From NCBI GenBank assembly GCA_039970095.1, contig JBDVMP010000095.1, positions 1 through 64,000 on the forward strand: DNA of 64,000 nucleotides, written 5' to 3'. This stretch comes from JAMZMI01 sp039970095. Its GTDB lineage: Bacteria > Bacteroidota > Bacteroidia > Cytophagales > Cyclobacteriaceae. The notes under the pieces are model-generated. The model was given only the letters and a program-made list of their open reading frames with translations, had not been told where the DNA came from and searched no databases. A program made the translations under genes and the position numbers. Positions 1 to 8,898 of the stretch are shown piece by piece (within the stretch, counting starts at the first letter, position 1; each line of letters begins with the position of its first letter).

Positions 1-1
1 T

Positions 2-427
2 ATTGTCTTCGCTACCTACCCCTTGCTGGCTGGTATAGACACTGCCAACATGATTTTTAATATTGTCTTTTTTGTATCTCTTACTTCTGTTGTGATACAA
101 GGCACCACCCTATCTGTGGTGGCCAACTGGCTAAACGTGGGTCTGCCGGAAGAAGCCAAGCCCCTTTCTCCTACAGATGAGCTACTGGCTGAAAACCCAA
201 AAACCATCATGGAAGAAATTGTGATTAAAGCGGGTGCTCCTGTAGTCGGGCTCAAAATCGTGGATCTGCACTTTCCCAAAAAAGCCATTATTGCCATGAT
301 TGAACGTGAAGGTATTTTCTTAACACCGGATGGCTCTACTGAGCTTCATGCCCTCGATAAGTTGGTGGTACTAACAGACAAGAAGGAAATACTAGAGGAA
401 ATATATGTTGCACTTAAAATAAATTAA
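2..427 (+). CDS. K+/H+ (Na+/H+) antiporter NhaP2-like, C-terminal part
   Basis: Only the last 141 codons lie in the window; the reading frame is open to the left edge, so the gene starts upstream. The visible part begins inside the last transmembrane helices (FATYPLLAG, then NMIFNIVFFVSLTSVVIQG), which resembles the end of the CPA1-type exchanger domain of NhaP2/CvrA proteins. A soluble tail follows that reads as an RCK/TrkA C-terminal ligand-binding domain (IMEEIVIKAGAPVVGLKI to the end). Proteins of this family exchange cytoplasmic K+ or Na+ for protons across the inner membrane, and the TrkA-C tail usually senses a nucleotide or second messenger. Ion specificity cannot be judged from this fragment. 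Confidence 0.8.
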   Translation: MVFATYPLLAGIDTANMIFNIVFFVSLTSVVIQGTTLSVVANWLNVGLPEEAKPLSPTDELLAENPKTIMEEIVIKAGAPVVGLKIVDLHFPKKAIIAMIEREGIFLTPDGSTELHALDKLVVLTDKKEILEEIYVALKIN

Positions 428-476
428 TGCATCAAAATTCCGGAAACGACGTATTTTCGTAGAATATATACTTTTA

Positions 477-845
477 TTGAATTTGAGTGGTTTTAAGAAA
501 ATAGCGGCTATTACATCTCTGGTCATATACATTATGACTATGGGGCTGAGCGCTTCTGCTCAATTTCAATCTGCCATTCAAGAGACTCAAGCCAAAACGT
601 GGTATAAAATTGATGATCTGAAAGATCATTTCAATCATACCGTTCCGGTAAAGCTGATTGTCGATATTCAGGTAAAGCCTACCCAACAGCCGTATCCTTC
701 TGAACAGAGTGAAGTATGGGCCCAACTATCTTCGCATTCATTCTATTTTGGAAGCTTATTTAATGCGCTATCATCTGGAGTGCTCAACCTTCTAATTGAG
801 CAAAAAAAGATAGACCTGCTATATTCATTTCATTCCTTCCCATAA
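477..845 (+). CDS. Small exported protein of unknown function
   Basis: A 122-residue protein with a TTG start chosen because it gives a complete signal peptide (Lys pair near residues 7-8, hydrophobic core at about 9-25, likely cleavage after ASA-Q). The mature part is about 95 residues, has no cysteines, and ends in a mixed hydrophobic stretch with the tail SFHSFP. I recognise no catalytic motif. It follows the antiporter gene by 49 bases on the same strand and could be cotranscribed with it, but nothing shows shared function. An ATG at codon 20 would remove most of the signal peptide and is less likely. Confidence 0.55.
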   Translation: MNLSGFKKIAAITSLVIYIMTMGLSASAQFQSAIQETQAKTWYKIDDLKDHFNHTVPVKLIVDIQVKPTQQPYPSEQSEVWAQLSSHSFYFGSLFNALSSGVLNLLIEQKKIDLLYSFHSFP

Positions 846-896
846 TTAATCTGCTAAAAATTAAGGCCATTAGTTGCCTTACCTCTTAATTAAACT

Positions 897-920
897 TTCA
901 GCGTCACATTTCACGCTGAA
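897..920 (+). other. Hairpin in the leader of the next gene
   Basis: An inverted repeat with 8-bp arms, TTCAGCGT and ACGCTGAA, around an 8-base loop, 26 bases before the ATG at 947. There is no T-run behind it, so it is not a typical terminator. It could be a leader hairpin or a protein-binding site; I see no further support. Confidence 0.3.
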
Positions 921-946
921 TCATTCATTAATGCAGAAATAAAATC

Positions 947-1456
947 ATGGAATTTGGAACAACCATTTTTGGGCTGGTTGCAATAGCCCTATGCATCGCA
1001 CCTTTTTTGGTGATGCATAAAAGCAGGAAGAAAAAAGAACAAGACCTTATTGACGGTTTAAAAGCTATCGCAGATTCATATAACAGTGATATCGCTACTT
1101 ATGACTGTGGTATAGAATTTTCAATTGGTATCTCATCAGCAAAGAATTACATATTCTATTATAAAAAAACTGATCAGCATGTGTCCGAACTATGTGTTCC
1201 ACTAAATGCCATCAGTAAGTGTCAGGCAGACAGCATCAAAAGGTCGGTCAAAACTCAAGCAGGCACTGAAACTGTTATAGATAGACTGGAGCTTACTTTT
1301 ATTCCAAAAGATAAGAGTATCGCCCCTAGTCGGTTTGAGTTTTTCAATTCAAATGAACATTTTCAACTGAATGGGGAACTTCCTTTGGTCAGAAAATGGG
1401 AAGGTGTTGTCAACACATCCCTACGCGCAAACTCTGTCTTGGCGGTAAGTGCTTAA
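947..1456 (+). CDS. Membrane-anchored protein of unknown function
   Basis: A 169-residue protein with one N-terminal transmembrane helix (about residues 5-25), followed immediately by a positive stretch (KSRKKKEQ) that places the remaining 140 residues in the cytoplasm. The soluble part has alternating beta-type segments (YDCGIEFSIGISSAKNYIFYY, then a basic region, then LELTFIPK) and no motif I can name. It stands alone between a leader hairpin and a strong terminator, so it is probably its own transcription unit. Confidence 0.6.
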   Translation: MEFGTTIFGLVAIALCIAPFLVMHKSRKKKEQDLIDGLKAIADSYNSDIATYDCGIEFSIGISSAKNYIFYYKKTDQHVSELCVPLNAISKCQADSIKRSVKTQAGTETVIDRLELTFIPKDKSIAPSRFEFFNSNEHFQLNGELPLVRKWEGVVNTSLRANSVLAVSA

Positions 1457-1464
1457 ATAAAATG

Positions 1465-1499
1465 AAATAGATCTGGCTTTCTATAGTCAGATCTATTTT
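1465..1499 (+). terminator. Rho-independent terminator after the 947-1456 gene
   Basis: An 11-bp perfect stem (AAATAGATCTG with CAGATCTATTT) and a 12-base loop, starting 8 bases after the stop codon and ending in TTTT. The A-rich left arm may let it work for the opposite strand too, where a histidine kinase gene ends at 1620. Confidence 0.7.
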
Positions 1500-1619
1500 C
1501 TATTGGCCTTTGTTCAGACTTTTAGTAGCATAGCCTGTATACCGACAGGTATGTTTTGCTGTACTAAAAATCAGTCATGCTAACCAGGCAGTACCTTGGT
1601 ATGAATCAGGATGTCTATT

Positions 1620-3758
1620 TTACGCTAGATTCAATGAAATGATACATTCCGCACCTTCACCTAGCTTTGAGTTGAATTCAATTTTCCCTCCCAACTCACT
1701 TATGATGTTGTAGGTTATAAATAACCCAAGTCCCACTCCTTTACCCGGCTCCTTAGTGGAGAAAAACGGATCCATCACTTTTACAAGATTCGTGTCTTCA
1801 ATGCCAACTCCTGTATCCTTGATTTTTACAATCGCTTTACTATCATTTAGCTCAGTCGTAATGATAATATCACCCTCACCTTCAATTGCCTGATCGGCAT
1901 TCATCAAAACATTCAGAAAAGCCTGATGCAACATGCCTTCATTTCCTTTTACAACGAGTGAGTTCTCCGAGTAATTCTTTACGATCCGAACCCGTTCTAT
2001 CAGATTGGCGGACATCATCAGCAGACATCCATCCAGAATAGCATGAATATTGCAAAACTCATCCATTGAGGCACTCTTTCTACTAAACCTTCCGATTGTT
2101 TTAACGATCTCTGAAGCACGTTTAGACCCCAGCTTAATAGTCTTAATGGCCTTCTGCTGGTCTTTTCCCAATTGCCCTTCAAAAGACCTTTCGAGCATTG
2201 TAACACCACCAATGATGAAGTTGAGCGGATTGTTGATTTCATGACCAACACCTGCGGCAATCACTCCCAGGGAAGCCATTTTTCTTGACTGAACAAGTTC
2301 TTCCTGAGCCATCTTTAGTTCTTCCAGCGCATCACTTAACTCAATATTTCTCTCAATCAATTTCTTGTTGGATTGATCCAGTTGCTGTGTCCTCTGTTCA
2401 ACAAGGTCCTGCAACTTAGAACTGTACGTTTCCAGTTCGGCCTCATATTTCATAATATCTGTCACATTTTCAATCAACGCACAGAAACCTACGGCTTTCC
2501 CTTCGTCATAAATAGGTAAATAATTGAATACAAAGTGGTTTACCTCCTTATTCAGCTCAATGGCCGAAGTGAGCTTTATCTGCTCTCCTAATTTGATTTT
2601 ATCCTGAAGCTTATCTTCGCTGGCATACAGTTCCTTTGGAACAGACATTCCAAAACGGGGTTTCTCTCCTGTAAGCTCCACCGAAAGTTTCTCAAAAGAT
2701 TGGTTCCACTCTCTCAACCTAAGGTTGGTATCAAAAAGGGCGATGGCACTTTCGCTCAGTTTGAAAATAGATTCAATATTGGCCCTGCTCCTTTTTTGTT
2801 GTCTCTCTGAAGTATTGAGCGCATAAAAGGTAATCCCTACCAGGAAAAAGGTAATAATCAGGCATGAAGCAAGGAAAAAGGTAACATTCATTGCATCCGC
2901 TCCTATATCATCCAAGTATTCAATATGAAGAGCATATTTGTGGTCACCGAACGTCAAAAATCCTGTCAATGAATCTTTAGAACCAACAGGTTCATTGCCG
3001 TAAATAAGATTGCCTTTTTCATCTCTAAGAGAAATTTTGATCGCCTCAGAAAATTCCAGCCTGCTCACACCCGATTGTATCAGCTCTTTGGCCAGGTAAA
3101 CACCCTCAACAAGCCCAATCAGGGTATTGTCAGGATCAAAAACAGGCACAAAAACAAGTACCGCTTTATGAGGGTCACTTTTTTGAATAATGTTGATCAC
3201 ATCAGATACTGCAACAGACCTGGTGGCTATGGCTTTCTGAATAGTATTTGACCTTGCCGAAATAGATTCTCCTGGGTCAAAGCCCAATGCAGCCTCATTG
3301 CCCTCGTATGGTGAAATGTAAATGATTGGATAGTACACTTTTCTCTTTTCTGCCCTGACTCTCTCCCCGTCTTTGGTTGTGAATATTTCAAAGTCAGGAA
3401 AACCATTCTGTCTAATGGCCTTTTCCAAAGAATCTCTTTGATTGTGATATACCTTAGGAACCCACTCCAATGCCTGAATACTTTTGATGTTTACTATATA
3501 GAATTTGGTGAGTTCTAAAAATTCATCTCTGGTAACATATTCACTTGCTAGAAAAGAAGCTTTGATGGCATGCAGGGCGTTAATATTTACATCTATCTCC
3601 CTTTGAATACTCATGGAAATAGCATCATATATCCCAGAATAGATCTGGTCCTGACGGAGTTGATTGGCTTTTCTTAGGGATATATAAAGCGCAAATGAGA
3701 TGGCCAACCCCAGGGTGAAAAGAACCCCTGAAATCAGGTATTTTTTTGGAAGAGACAT
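1620..3758 (-). CDS. CHASE-PAS sensor histidine kinase
   Basis: A 712-residue membrane sensor kinase. Residues 8-27 form the first transmembrane helix. Residues about 40-285 are an extracytoplasmic CHASE domain, with the typical LEWVPKV and FPDFEIF blocks. Residues 291-313 are the second helix. A PAS domain lies at about 325-435 and a coiled coil at about 436-490. The dimerisation/phosphoacceptor helix contains GHEINNPL with His506. The ATP-binding domain shows an N box (NADQAI), a G1 box (DTGVGIE) and a G2 box (GKGVGLGLFI). It should autophosphorylate on His506 in response to a small periplasmic ligand. No response regulator gene is adjacent, so its partner is elsewhere. It lies downstream of the symporter-phosphorylase pair on the same strand, separated by 179 bases. 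Confidence 0.9.
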   Translation of the reverse strand: MSLPKKYLISGVLFTLGLAISFALYISLRKANQLRQDQIYSGIYDAISMSIQREIDVNINALHAIKASFLASEYVTRDEFLELTKFYIVNIKSIQALEWVPKVYHNQRDSLEKAIRQNGFPDFEIFTTKDGERVRAEKRKVYYPIIYISPYEGNEAALGFDPGESISARSNTIQKAIATRSVAVSDVINIIQKSDPHKAVLVFVPVFDPDNTLIGLVEGVYLAKELIQSGVSRLEFSEAIKISLRDEKGNLIYGNEPVGSKDSLTGFLTFGDHKYALHIEYLDDIGADAMNVTFFLASCLIITFFLVGITFYALNTSERQQKRSRANIESIFKLSESAIALFDTNLRLREWNQSFEKLSVELTGEKPRFGMSVPKELYASEDKLQDKIKLGEQIKLTSAIELNKEVNHFVFNYLPIYDEGKAVGFCALIENVTDIMKYEAELETYSSKLQDLVEQRTQQLDQSNKKLIERNIELSDALEELKMAQEELVQSRKMASLGVIAAGVGHEINNPLNFIIGGVTMLERSFEGQLGKDQQKAIKTIKLGSKRASEIVKTIGRFSRKSASMDEFCNIHAILDGCLLMMSANLIERVRIVKNYSENSLVVKGNEGMLHQAFLNVLMNADQAIEGEGDIIITTELNDSKAIVKIKDTGVGIEDTNLVKVMDPFFSTKEPGKGVGLGLFITYNIISELGGKIEFNSKLGEGAECIISLNLA

Positions 3759-3937
3759 GTATGTAACTAGCTGAACGTAAATTTAGCTAGTGTTATCTCA
3801 ACTATCCTCTTTTTGCTGAGTGAAAAGGAATAAACATGGAATTATCGTATTTAAACTGATGATATAACCACTCTCTGAATGGATAATCCTTTGTAGGGAA
3901 ATTGCAAAGTTCGCTTAAAAACCAGCTGTGATTGAAT

Positions 3938-5584
3938 TTATGGCTTTACAAGCCAGATGTATTCGTATGGCCGCAACTCAACATCATCGGAAATGGTATT
4001 GCCTGAAAGCTGATTTATGTATGAGCCTTCCAGTCTTATGCTTTGATGTTGGTCCGAAAAATTGAAGTAACATAGCAAATCCCCCGTTTTTCCTGGACGT
4101 ATAAAAGCCAATAAAGAATCGTTGGTTTGTATGGGCTCAAAGGAGCCGTAAGGGTCAAACTGTGGTAGTTTTTTTCGAACTTTAATCATGCGTTTGATCT
4201 CACTGAAAATGGCATATCTCCTATTGCCTGTGTCAGCTAATTCATTTTCGAGTTCTTCGTAATAAAGTTTTTCTCTGTTCACGGCACGCGGGTAGCCTAA
4301 TCGCTCCAGCCCTTGCAGATCATTCTGAGAACCTAGAAGGGAGTGAAAGTATATCGCAGGCAATCCTGGCAAACTGAGCAGTACAGCATGCGCCAGTAGC
4401 ATGCGTTTGATACCGAGCTGTTCATTTTGCTCCTTTCCTTTTAGCAAGCTGAAATAGTTACAGTTCACTTCATATGGTTTGTCCACTCCACCAGCCGAGC
4501 GATAAGAAATCCGACCGCCATTGGATGCTGCAGAAGCGGTGATCATTTCAATTTCGTTTTCATCTAGAATATCCTGAACGGGTCGTAACCCTACTCCATC
4601 ATGGCTGGCCAGGAAATTGAAAAAACAGCTTTCCCCACCGGGTATTTCAAGGTTGGAAACCCATTTCTTCAACTTGGAAGCATCACCACTTAACAGGCTA
4701 AAAGCTACCAGTGGCGGTAAAGCAAAGTTGTAAACCATATGGGCTTCATCCCCATTTCCAAAATACGAGACATTCTCGGCATGAGGAACGTTCGTCTCTG
4801 ATATGAGAATTATTTCAGGATAAACTATCTCCAAAACAGCTCGCATGGCTTTGATCAGGTTATGCGTTTCATCCAGATGGATACAGGTAGTACTATCAGC
4901 CTTCCACATGAAGCCTATCGCATCCAGGCGTATGATGGTGCCGCCCTGCTCTGCATAATAACACAGTACGTCTAGGATTCTCAAAAAAAGATCCGGGTTG
5001 GCATAGTTTAGATCGACCTGATCTCTACTAAAAGTGGTCCAGACTTTCTTACCATTGAAATCATGAACCAGCGGGCTGGTTCTGGGACGAACTACCTTAC
5101 TCAAATCTTTGAATTGACTACCATCAACAAAGAAATCTTTGAATTGGGGATCATCTAGTAGATATTTTTGAAACCACTCGGACTGGGCAGACATGTGATT
5201 GATTACAGCATCGAACATGAGCCTGAAATCAGTTGAAAGTGCTTTCATGTCATCCCAATTTCCCCATTCGGGATTTACTGCCTTATAATCAATGACCGAA
5301 AACCCATCGTCAGAAGAATAGGGATAAAACGGTAAAACATGAACAATGCTAATGGCCGAAGCTAAGTACTCCTTAACAAATTCAGAAAGAGATTGTAATG
5401 GTGGAAGTTTCTCCTTAAGTACCTGATCGCCGTAGGTAATGAGCGCTACATCTGTATGATCGAGACCTTTGGCAGGAGCATTCTCCTGGCTGTAGTTCGA
5501 TATCATTACGTCTATTTCACTCAGTATGTGCTCGACTTGCTCTTCAGAATAAACAGTACTTAATAGTGTTTTTATTTTCTGCAT
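3938..5584 (-). CDS. Glucosylglycerate phosphorylase-like enzyme (GH13_18)
   Basis: A 548-residue alpha-amylase-fold enzyme of the sucrose-phosphorylase subfamily. Catalytic positions are visible: nucleophile Asp221 in RLDAIGF, acid/base Glu263 in ISETNVPH, and transition-state Asp329 in FLASHDGVG. The blocks LPFYPYSSDDGFSVIDY, FDAVINHMSA and DEAHMVYNFALPPL match, from memory, E. coli YcjM and related glucosylglycerate phosphorylases better than true sucrose phosphorylases. The expected reaction is reversible phosphorolysis of an alpha-glucoside to glucose 1-phosphate in the cytoplasm. Its start lies one base past the end of the SSS symporter gene, so the two are surely one operon. Substrate (glucosylglycerate, sucrose 6-phosphate or another glucoside) is inferred, not proven. 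Confidence 0.85.
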   Translation of the reverse strand: MQKIKTLLSTVYSEEQVEHILSEIDVMISNYSQENAPAKGLDHTDVALITYGDQVLKEKLPPLQSLSEFVKEYLASAISIVHVLPFYPYSSDDGFSVIDYKAVNPEWGNWDDMKALSTDFRLMFDAVINHMSAQSEWFQKYLLDDPQFKDFFVDGSQFKDLSKVVRPRTSPLVHDFNGKKVWTTFSRDQVDLNYANPDLFLRILDVLCYYAEQGGTIIRLDAIGFMWKADSTTCIHLDETHNLIKAMRAVLEIVYPEIILISETNVPHAENVSYFGNGDEAHMVYNFALPPLVAFSLLSGDASKLKKWVSNLEIPGGESCFFNFLASHDGVGLRPVQDILDENEIEMITASAASNGGRISYRSAGGVDKPYEVNCNYFSLLKGKEQNEQLGIKRMLLAHAVLLSLPGLPAIYFHSLLGSQNDLQGLERLGYPRAVNREKLYYEELENELADTGNRRYAIFSEIKRMIKVRKKLPQFDPYGSFEPIQTNDSLLAFIRPGKTGDLLCYFNFSDQHQSIRLEGSYINQLSGNTISDDVELRPYEYIWLVKP

Positions 5585-5585
5585 G

Positions 5586-7148
5586 TTATGCTGATTGTGT
5601 AATCCAAATGCTGATTAAAAGTATGGCAACAAAACCGCCCAGCAGCAGCCCCGTGAACCTCCAGTCTATTTCATCGGGTTCATCATCTGAGGTCAGATCT
5701 GACTCTGCATTACCGAATTTGGAAATCACAAAAGCTACTGTAAATGAGATTATTGCACCTATGAAATTCCACCAAAACCAAAAGAGGTTGTCTCCTACCA
5801 CTAGCCACAGGTAAATGTTTGTTGCTACGCCTAAAAGTAAACCCACGTTCATTGCTTTGGCTCCAATAGTTCTGAAGCTAACAGCAATCAGGAAGGTAGC
5901 CAGAATAGGGCCGTAAAAAACAGAGCCTATCTTGTTGATGGCCTCAATGACGGTGCTGGCAATATCTCCTCCAAAGAAGGCCAGTATGATACAAACCCCT
6001 CCCCAGAATAGGGCTGCCAATTTGGAGTACTTCACATATGTTTTGTCGTCCACTTTTCGGTTACCAACAAGTATATCTTCTGTGGTCACGGCGCTAAGCG
6101 AATTGACAGCCGAACTCAAAGAGGACATGGCCGCTGATAATATGGCTACAATCAAAAGCCCGATAATGCCATGTGGAAGGTAATCTCGAATAAAGATTGG
6201 GATCATTAGATCGACTTTATCACTGGGTATCTGACTGATAAACTCAGGTGTTTTTAGCGCTAGTGTGCCAATAATTAAGCCCATGATGCAATACAAAAAT
6301 GTGATAGGGAATCGCATAAGGCCATTGAAGAGCAGCGTTTGCTTCACGGTTTTCATACTCTTGGCAGAAAGCAGTCTCTGAACCTGTGACTGATCAGTAC
6401 CATAATAGGACGCATAAAGAAAAAAGCCACCAAGAACCATAGGCAGCACTCCAAAATCACCGTCTCCTCCTACGCCTATCACACTAAAATCAACAGCATT
6501 CAATCTGTTCGGATCAAGATCAGCAATAAATGACGACCATCCCCCGACCAGCGATAAACCGGCAAAAGCGCAAATAAATATACCCACAAGCAATACAATC
6601 ATTTGAATCATATCTCCATAGACTACCGCCTTCATTCCTCCCTGATATGAGTAAATCACAGTGATAACACCTATAACGAGGATAGTCTGCCACAGCGGAA
6701 CATCAAGGATGCTCATGAGGATAAGTGCTACGGCATAAATCATGATGCCAGTGCTGAATGATCGACTAACCTGAAAAACAATGCTGATAAGAATTCTTGT
6801 GGATCTGTTGAATCGCCTCTCAAGGTATTCGTAAATACTCACTACTCCGGATCTGTAGAGCCTCGGAACCAGGTATAAACCGAGAAAGATCATTGCCAGA
6901 GGAACGCCAAACTCGAAGCTGAGCCACTGCATGCCCCCGCCCTCTCTGAGTCCCACGAAAGCCGGGGCTGATACGAAGCTAATGGCCGAAAGCTGTGTTG
7001 CCATAACTGACAGGCCCAGAGGAAACCAACCGAAGGATTTTCCACCGAGAAAATATTCTGTTTTGCTTGAGTTTTGCTTGAAAAAATACCCAAGAAAAAG
7101 AAACCCTACGATGTAAACTACTACTACCAGGTAATCTAGCCAGTTCAT
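5586..7148 (-). CDS. Sodium:solute symporter (SSS family)
   Basis: A 520-residue polytopic membrane protein with about 13 hydrophobic helices. It starts with the family pattern of an outward first helix (NWLDYLVVVVYIVGFLFLG), carries the conserved GGKSFGW and GLREGGG segments, and has the TM8-region SAAMSSLSSAVNSLSAV typical of Na+-coupled SGLT/PutP-type carriers. It imports a solute using the sodium gradient. Directly coupled to the downstream phosphorylase gene (1-base gap), so its substrate is most likely a glucoside that the phosphorylase splits. A short palindrome sits 19 bases upstream of its ATG. Confidence 0.9.
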   Translation of the reverse strand: MNWLDYLVVVVYIVGFLFLGYFFKQNSSKTEYFLGGKSFGWFPLGLSVMATQLSAISFVSAPAFVGLREGGGMQWLSFEFGVPLAMIFLGLYLVPRLYRSGVVSIYEYLERRFNRSTRILISIVFQVSRSFSTGIMIYAVALILMSILDVPLWQTILVIGVITVIYSYQGGMKAVVYGDMIQMIVLLVGIFICAFAGLSLVGGWSSFIADLDPNRLNAVDFSVIGVGGDGDFGVLPMVLGGFFLYASYYGTDQSQVQRLLSAKSMKTVKQTLLFNGLMRFPITFLYCIMGLIIGTLALKTPEFISQIPSDKVDLMIPIFIRDYLPHGIIGLLIVAILSAAMSSLSSAVNSLSAVTTEDILVGNRKVDDKTYVKYSKLAALFWGGVCIILAFFGGDIASTVIEAINKIGSVFYGPILATFLIAVSFRTIGAKAMNVGLLLGVATNIYLWLVVGDNLFWFWWNFIGAIISFTVAFVISKFGNAESDLTSDDEPDEIDWRFTGLLLGGFVAILLISIWITQSA

Positions 7149-7166
7149 ATTATTGAGATTGGTGAT

Positions 7167-7181
7167 CTACTAATATAGTAG
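7167..7181. promoter_or_regulatory. Palindrome upstream of the symporter-phosphorylase operon
   Basis: CTACTAATATAGTAG: 6-bp arms around a 3-base centre, 19 bases upstream of the symporter start codon. Its position suits an operator or part of a leader hairpin. No regulator gene of LacI or AraC type is next to it. Confidence 0.3.
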
Positions 7182-7253
7182 GTTACAATGAAACTGGCTT
7201 TGACTAAAAGACAGGAGCATTTTGCTAGTTCGGGACAAGTTCAAATTAATGAC

Positions 7254-7934
7254 CTAAGCAAGAATATAGTCCACACATTTCTGACAATGCATCTCAAGCG
7301 TATCATACAATGGCAAAGGGTAATTTACACTTCGAAGTAGTTCAGGGAATTCAGTACAACCCAAAACAATGGCCTCAGCTCCTCTATCTTTTAGTTTGTT
7401 CATTTCCGATATTATATTGACTCTGGCCTCTTGGGTAAACCGACCTTGTACCAATTCATCGACCACCACATCGTGGATTAGAGGTATCGATTGTTCCAAA
7501 GGCACTATACAATTCATCCCGAATTTATCTCTGATATAGCCAGAAATAAATGGCTCTGTCATCGTCGGTTTTGTGCCGATCAATCCGATTTTACCGAGAT
7601 TGTTTGATTGCGCTTCTTCTCCCACTGCATCTGCTATATGAACAAACGGAAGGTTGATGTTTCTACTAATTTCAGCATACAGACGATGTGTTGTATTGGC
7701 GCAAAGTACTAAGGCGTCTACCCCTCCTTTCTCCAGGGTTTTAGCTGCTTCTATAAATTTTCTCGCAATCAGATCCCAATCCTGGCTAAACATCAGTTCA
7801 ATATTGATGCTAAAAAGCTGCAATTCGGGATTGACTTTGGTTCCTAACCTGTCGTTGGTTATTTGGTTGATTCTTCTGTAATAATCTATAGTGGAGTGCC
7901 AAGATGTACCTCCGATTAGGCCTAGTTTTCTCAT
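7254..7934 (-). CDS. Aspartate/glutamate racemase family protein
   Basis: A 226-residue cytoplasmic protein of the PLP-independent Asp/Glu racemase fold. The N-terminus KLGLIGGTSWHST is typical of aspartate racemases. The two catalytic cysteines are Cys78 (LCANTTHRL) and Cys193 (VLGCTEFPELL), in the two half-sites where they are expected. It should interconvert L- and D-aspartate or a related amino acid by two-base proton transfer. The substrate cannot be assigned more narrowly. It lies 26 bases downstream of a broken DinB-like gene. Confidence 0.85.
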   Translation of the reverse strand: MRKLGLIGGTSWHSTIDYYRRINQITNDRLGTKVNPELQLFSINIELMFSQDWDLIARKFIEAAKTLEKGGVDALVLCANTTHRLYAEISRNINLPFVHIADAVGEEAQSNNLGKIGLIGTKPTMTEPFISGYIRDKFGMNCIVPLEQSIPLIHDVVVDELVQGRFTQEARVNIISEMNKLKDRGAEAIVLGCTEFPELLRSVNYPLPLYDTLEMHCQKCVDYILA

Positions 7935-7960
7935 TACCTTAAGATATAAAAATTGAAGAA

Positions 7961-8552
7961 CTACTCTCTCAACTTCCCTCTCAATACACTCACATTGTTA
8001 TTAAAAGGGTTGCCGCTGGCTCTCCTTAACGAAACGACCTGGACCACGTGCCAAATGGCATCAGAGATGGGGCCATTTATCAAATTCCAAAATGGGTACT
8101 CTGATGATCGCTCATCAAACTGAAACTTGATGCTTAAACTATCCAGGCCTGGGTTTTTGGCAGATTTGAGAAGTTCACTTGCTGTTTCCAGGTAGTTAAG
8201 CGTAGCAGCCCGTTTTTCGGAGAATGTCATGTCTTTTAAAGACACTCCCGAATAAGCATTTCCTTAAGGTAGTAAAGACAATCGCAGAAAGTGACAGTAT
8301 ATGATCAATTGTTTCCAAGCTCGTTCGAGCCTCAGGGCTGGGCCTATAATCCAAATCTTCCGGGCGCAATCCTTCTGTTGCCCAATAATACCTAAAGGCC
8401 AACCCATCAATCATGCGAGCAGCCACTGTTTCCGGAGTGTAGGATTCAGGATATGTCGCAATTGATTCATACTTTTTGTCAAGATCAGTTTCCTGAGCAA
8501 AGGATGAAAATAAAGTTGACGCTAGTATAGCGAGAAGAAATACGGCTTTCAT
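7961..8552 (-). pseudogene. DinB-like exported protein, disrupted by a frameshift
   Basis: Two overlapping frames together make one DinB/YfiT-type protein. The first (8552 to 8196) has a signal peptide (LLAILASTLFSSFAQ) and the N-terminal helices through LETIDHILSLSAIVFTTL, then runs into unrelated residues (RKCLFGSV). The second (about 8266 to 7961) continues with GNAYSGVSLKDMTFSEK and the C-terminal helices, including the PFWNLINGPISDAIWHVVQV segment typical of DinB folds. Joining them needs a +1 shift near 8262-8270, at the sequence ACCTTAAGGAAA. A real frameshift mutation, an assembly error or, less likely, ribosomal frameshifting would each explain it. Confidence 0.7.
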
Positions 8553-8730
8553 GAGTGGATTGATTGGTTTTATCCAATTAACGACCAGCCGGGAATTCGT
8601 TTATTTTATTCTGATAAAGCGTTGTGAAATTGGATTGGCGGTAAAAAATATTGGCTTGATTGTTGACAAGTAATTGAGGTAAGGAATTAAACCCTGAACA
8701 ATTTGATATGTCTTAGAATAAAACATACTT

Positions 8731-8898
8731 ATGAAAACCGCTATCCCACAATCAAAATCACTTGCCAAATTTATTATTCTGGTAGTTCTTTACGCTTCTC
8801 TGTTGACACTGTTTGTAGTAAAAGCAGAAGATCGTTCGAAGAATGAACCGACTACTAAGCTAGATCCGGTTGAATCTTCGAACGACCATAAATTTTAA
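8731..8898 (+). CDS. Small single-pass membrane protein (55 residues)
   Basis: An ATG-initiated 55-codon gene. Residues about 12-31 form one hydrophobic helix (LAKFIILVVLYASLLTLFVV) and the short tail is charged and polar. The stop codon overlaps that of the convergent gene by the tetranucleotide TTAA. The same arrangement joins three other convergent pairs in this window, which argues the ORF is real. Function unknown; tiny proteins of this form often sit in or modulate larger membrane complexes, but nothing here names a partner. Confidence 0.5.
   Translation: MKTAIPQSKSLAKFIILVVLYASLLTLFVVKAEDRSKNEPTTKLDPVESSNDHKF

Noticed and set aside
1501..1619. Imperfect hairpin around CCTGT/ACAGG between the terminator at 1465 and the CHASE kinase
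   Set aside because: Short arms and no T-run on either strand; too weak to call a terminator.
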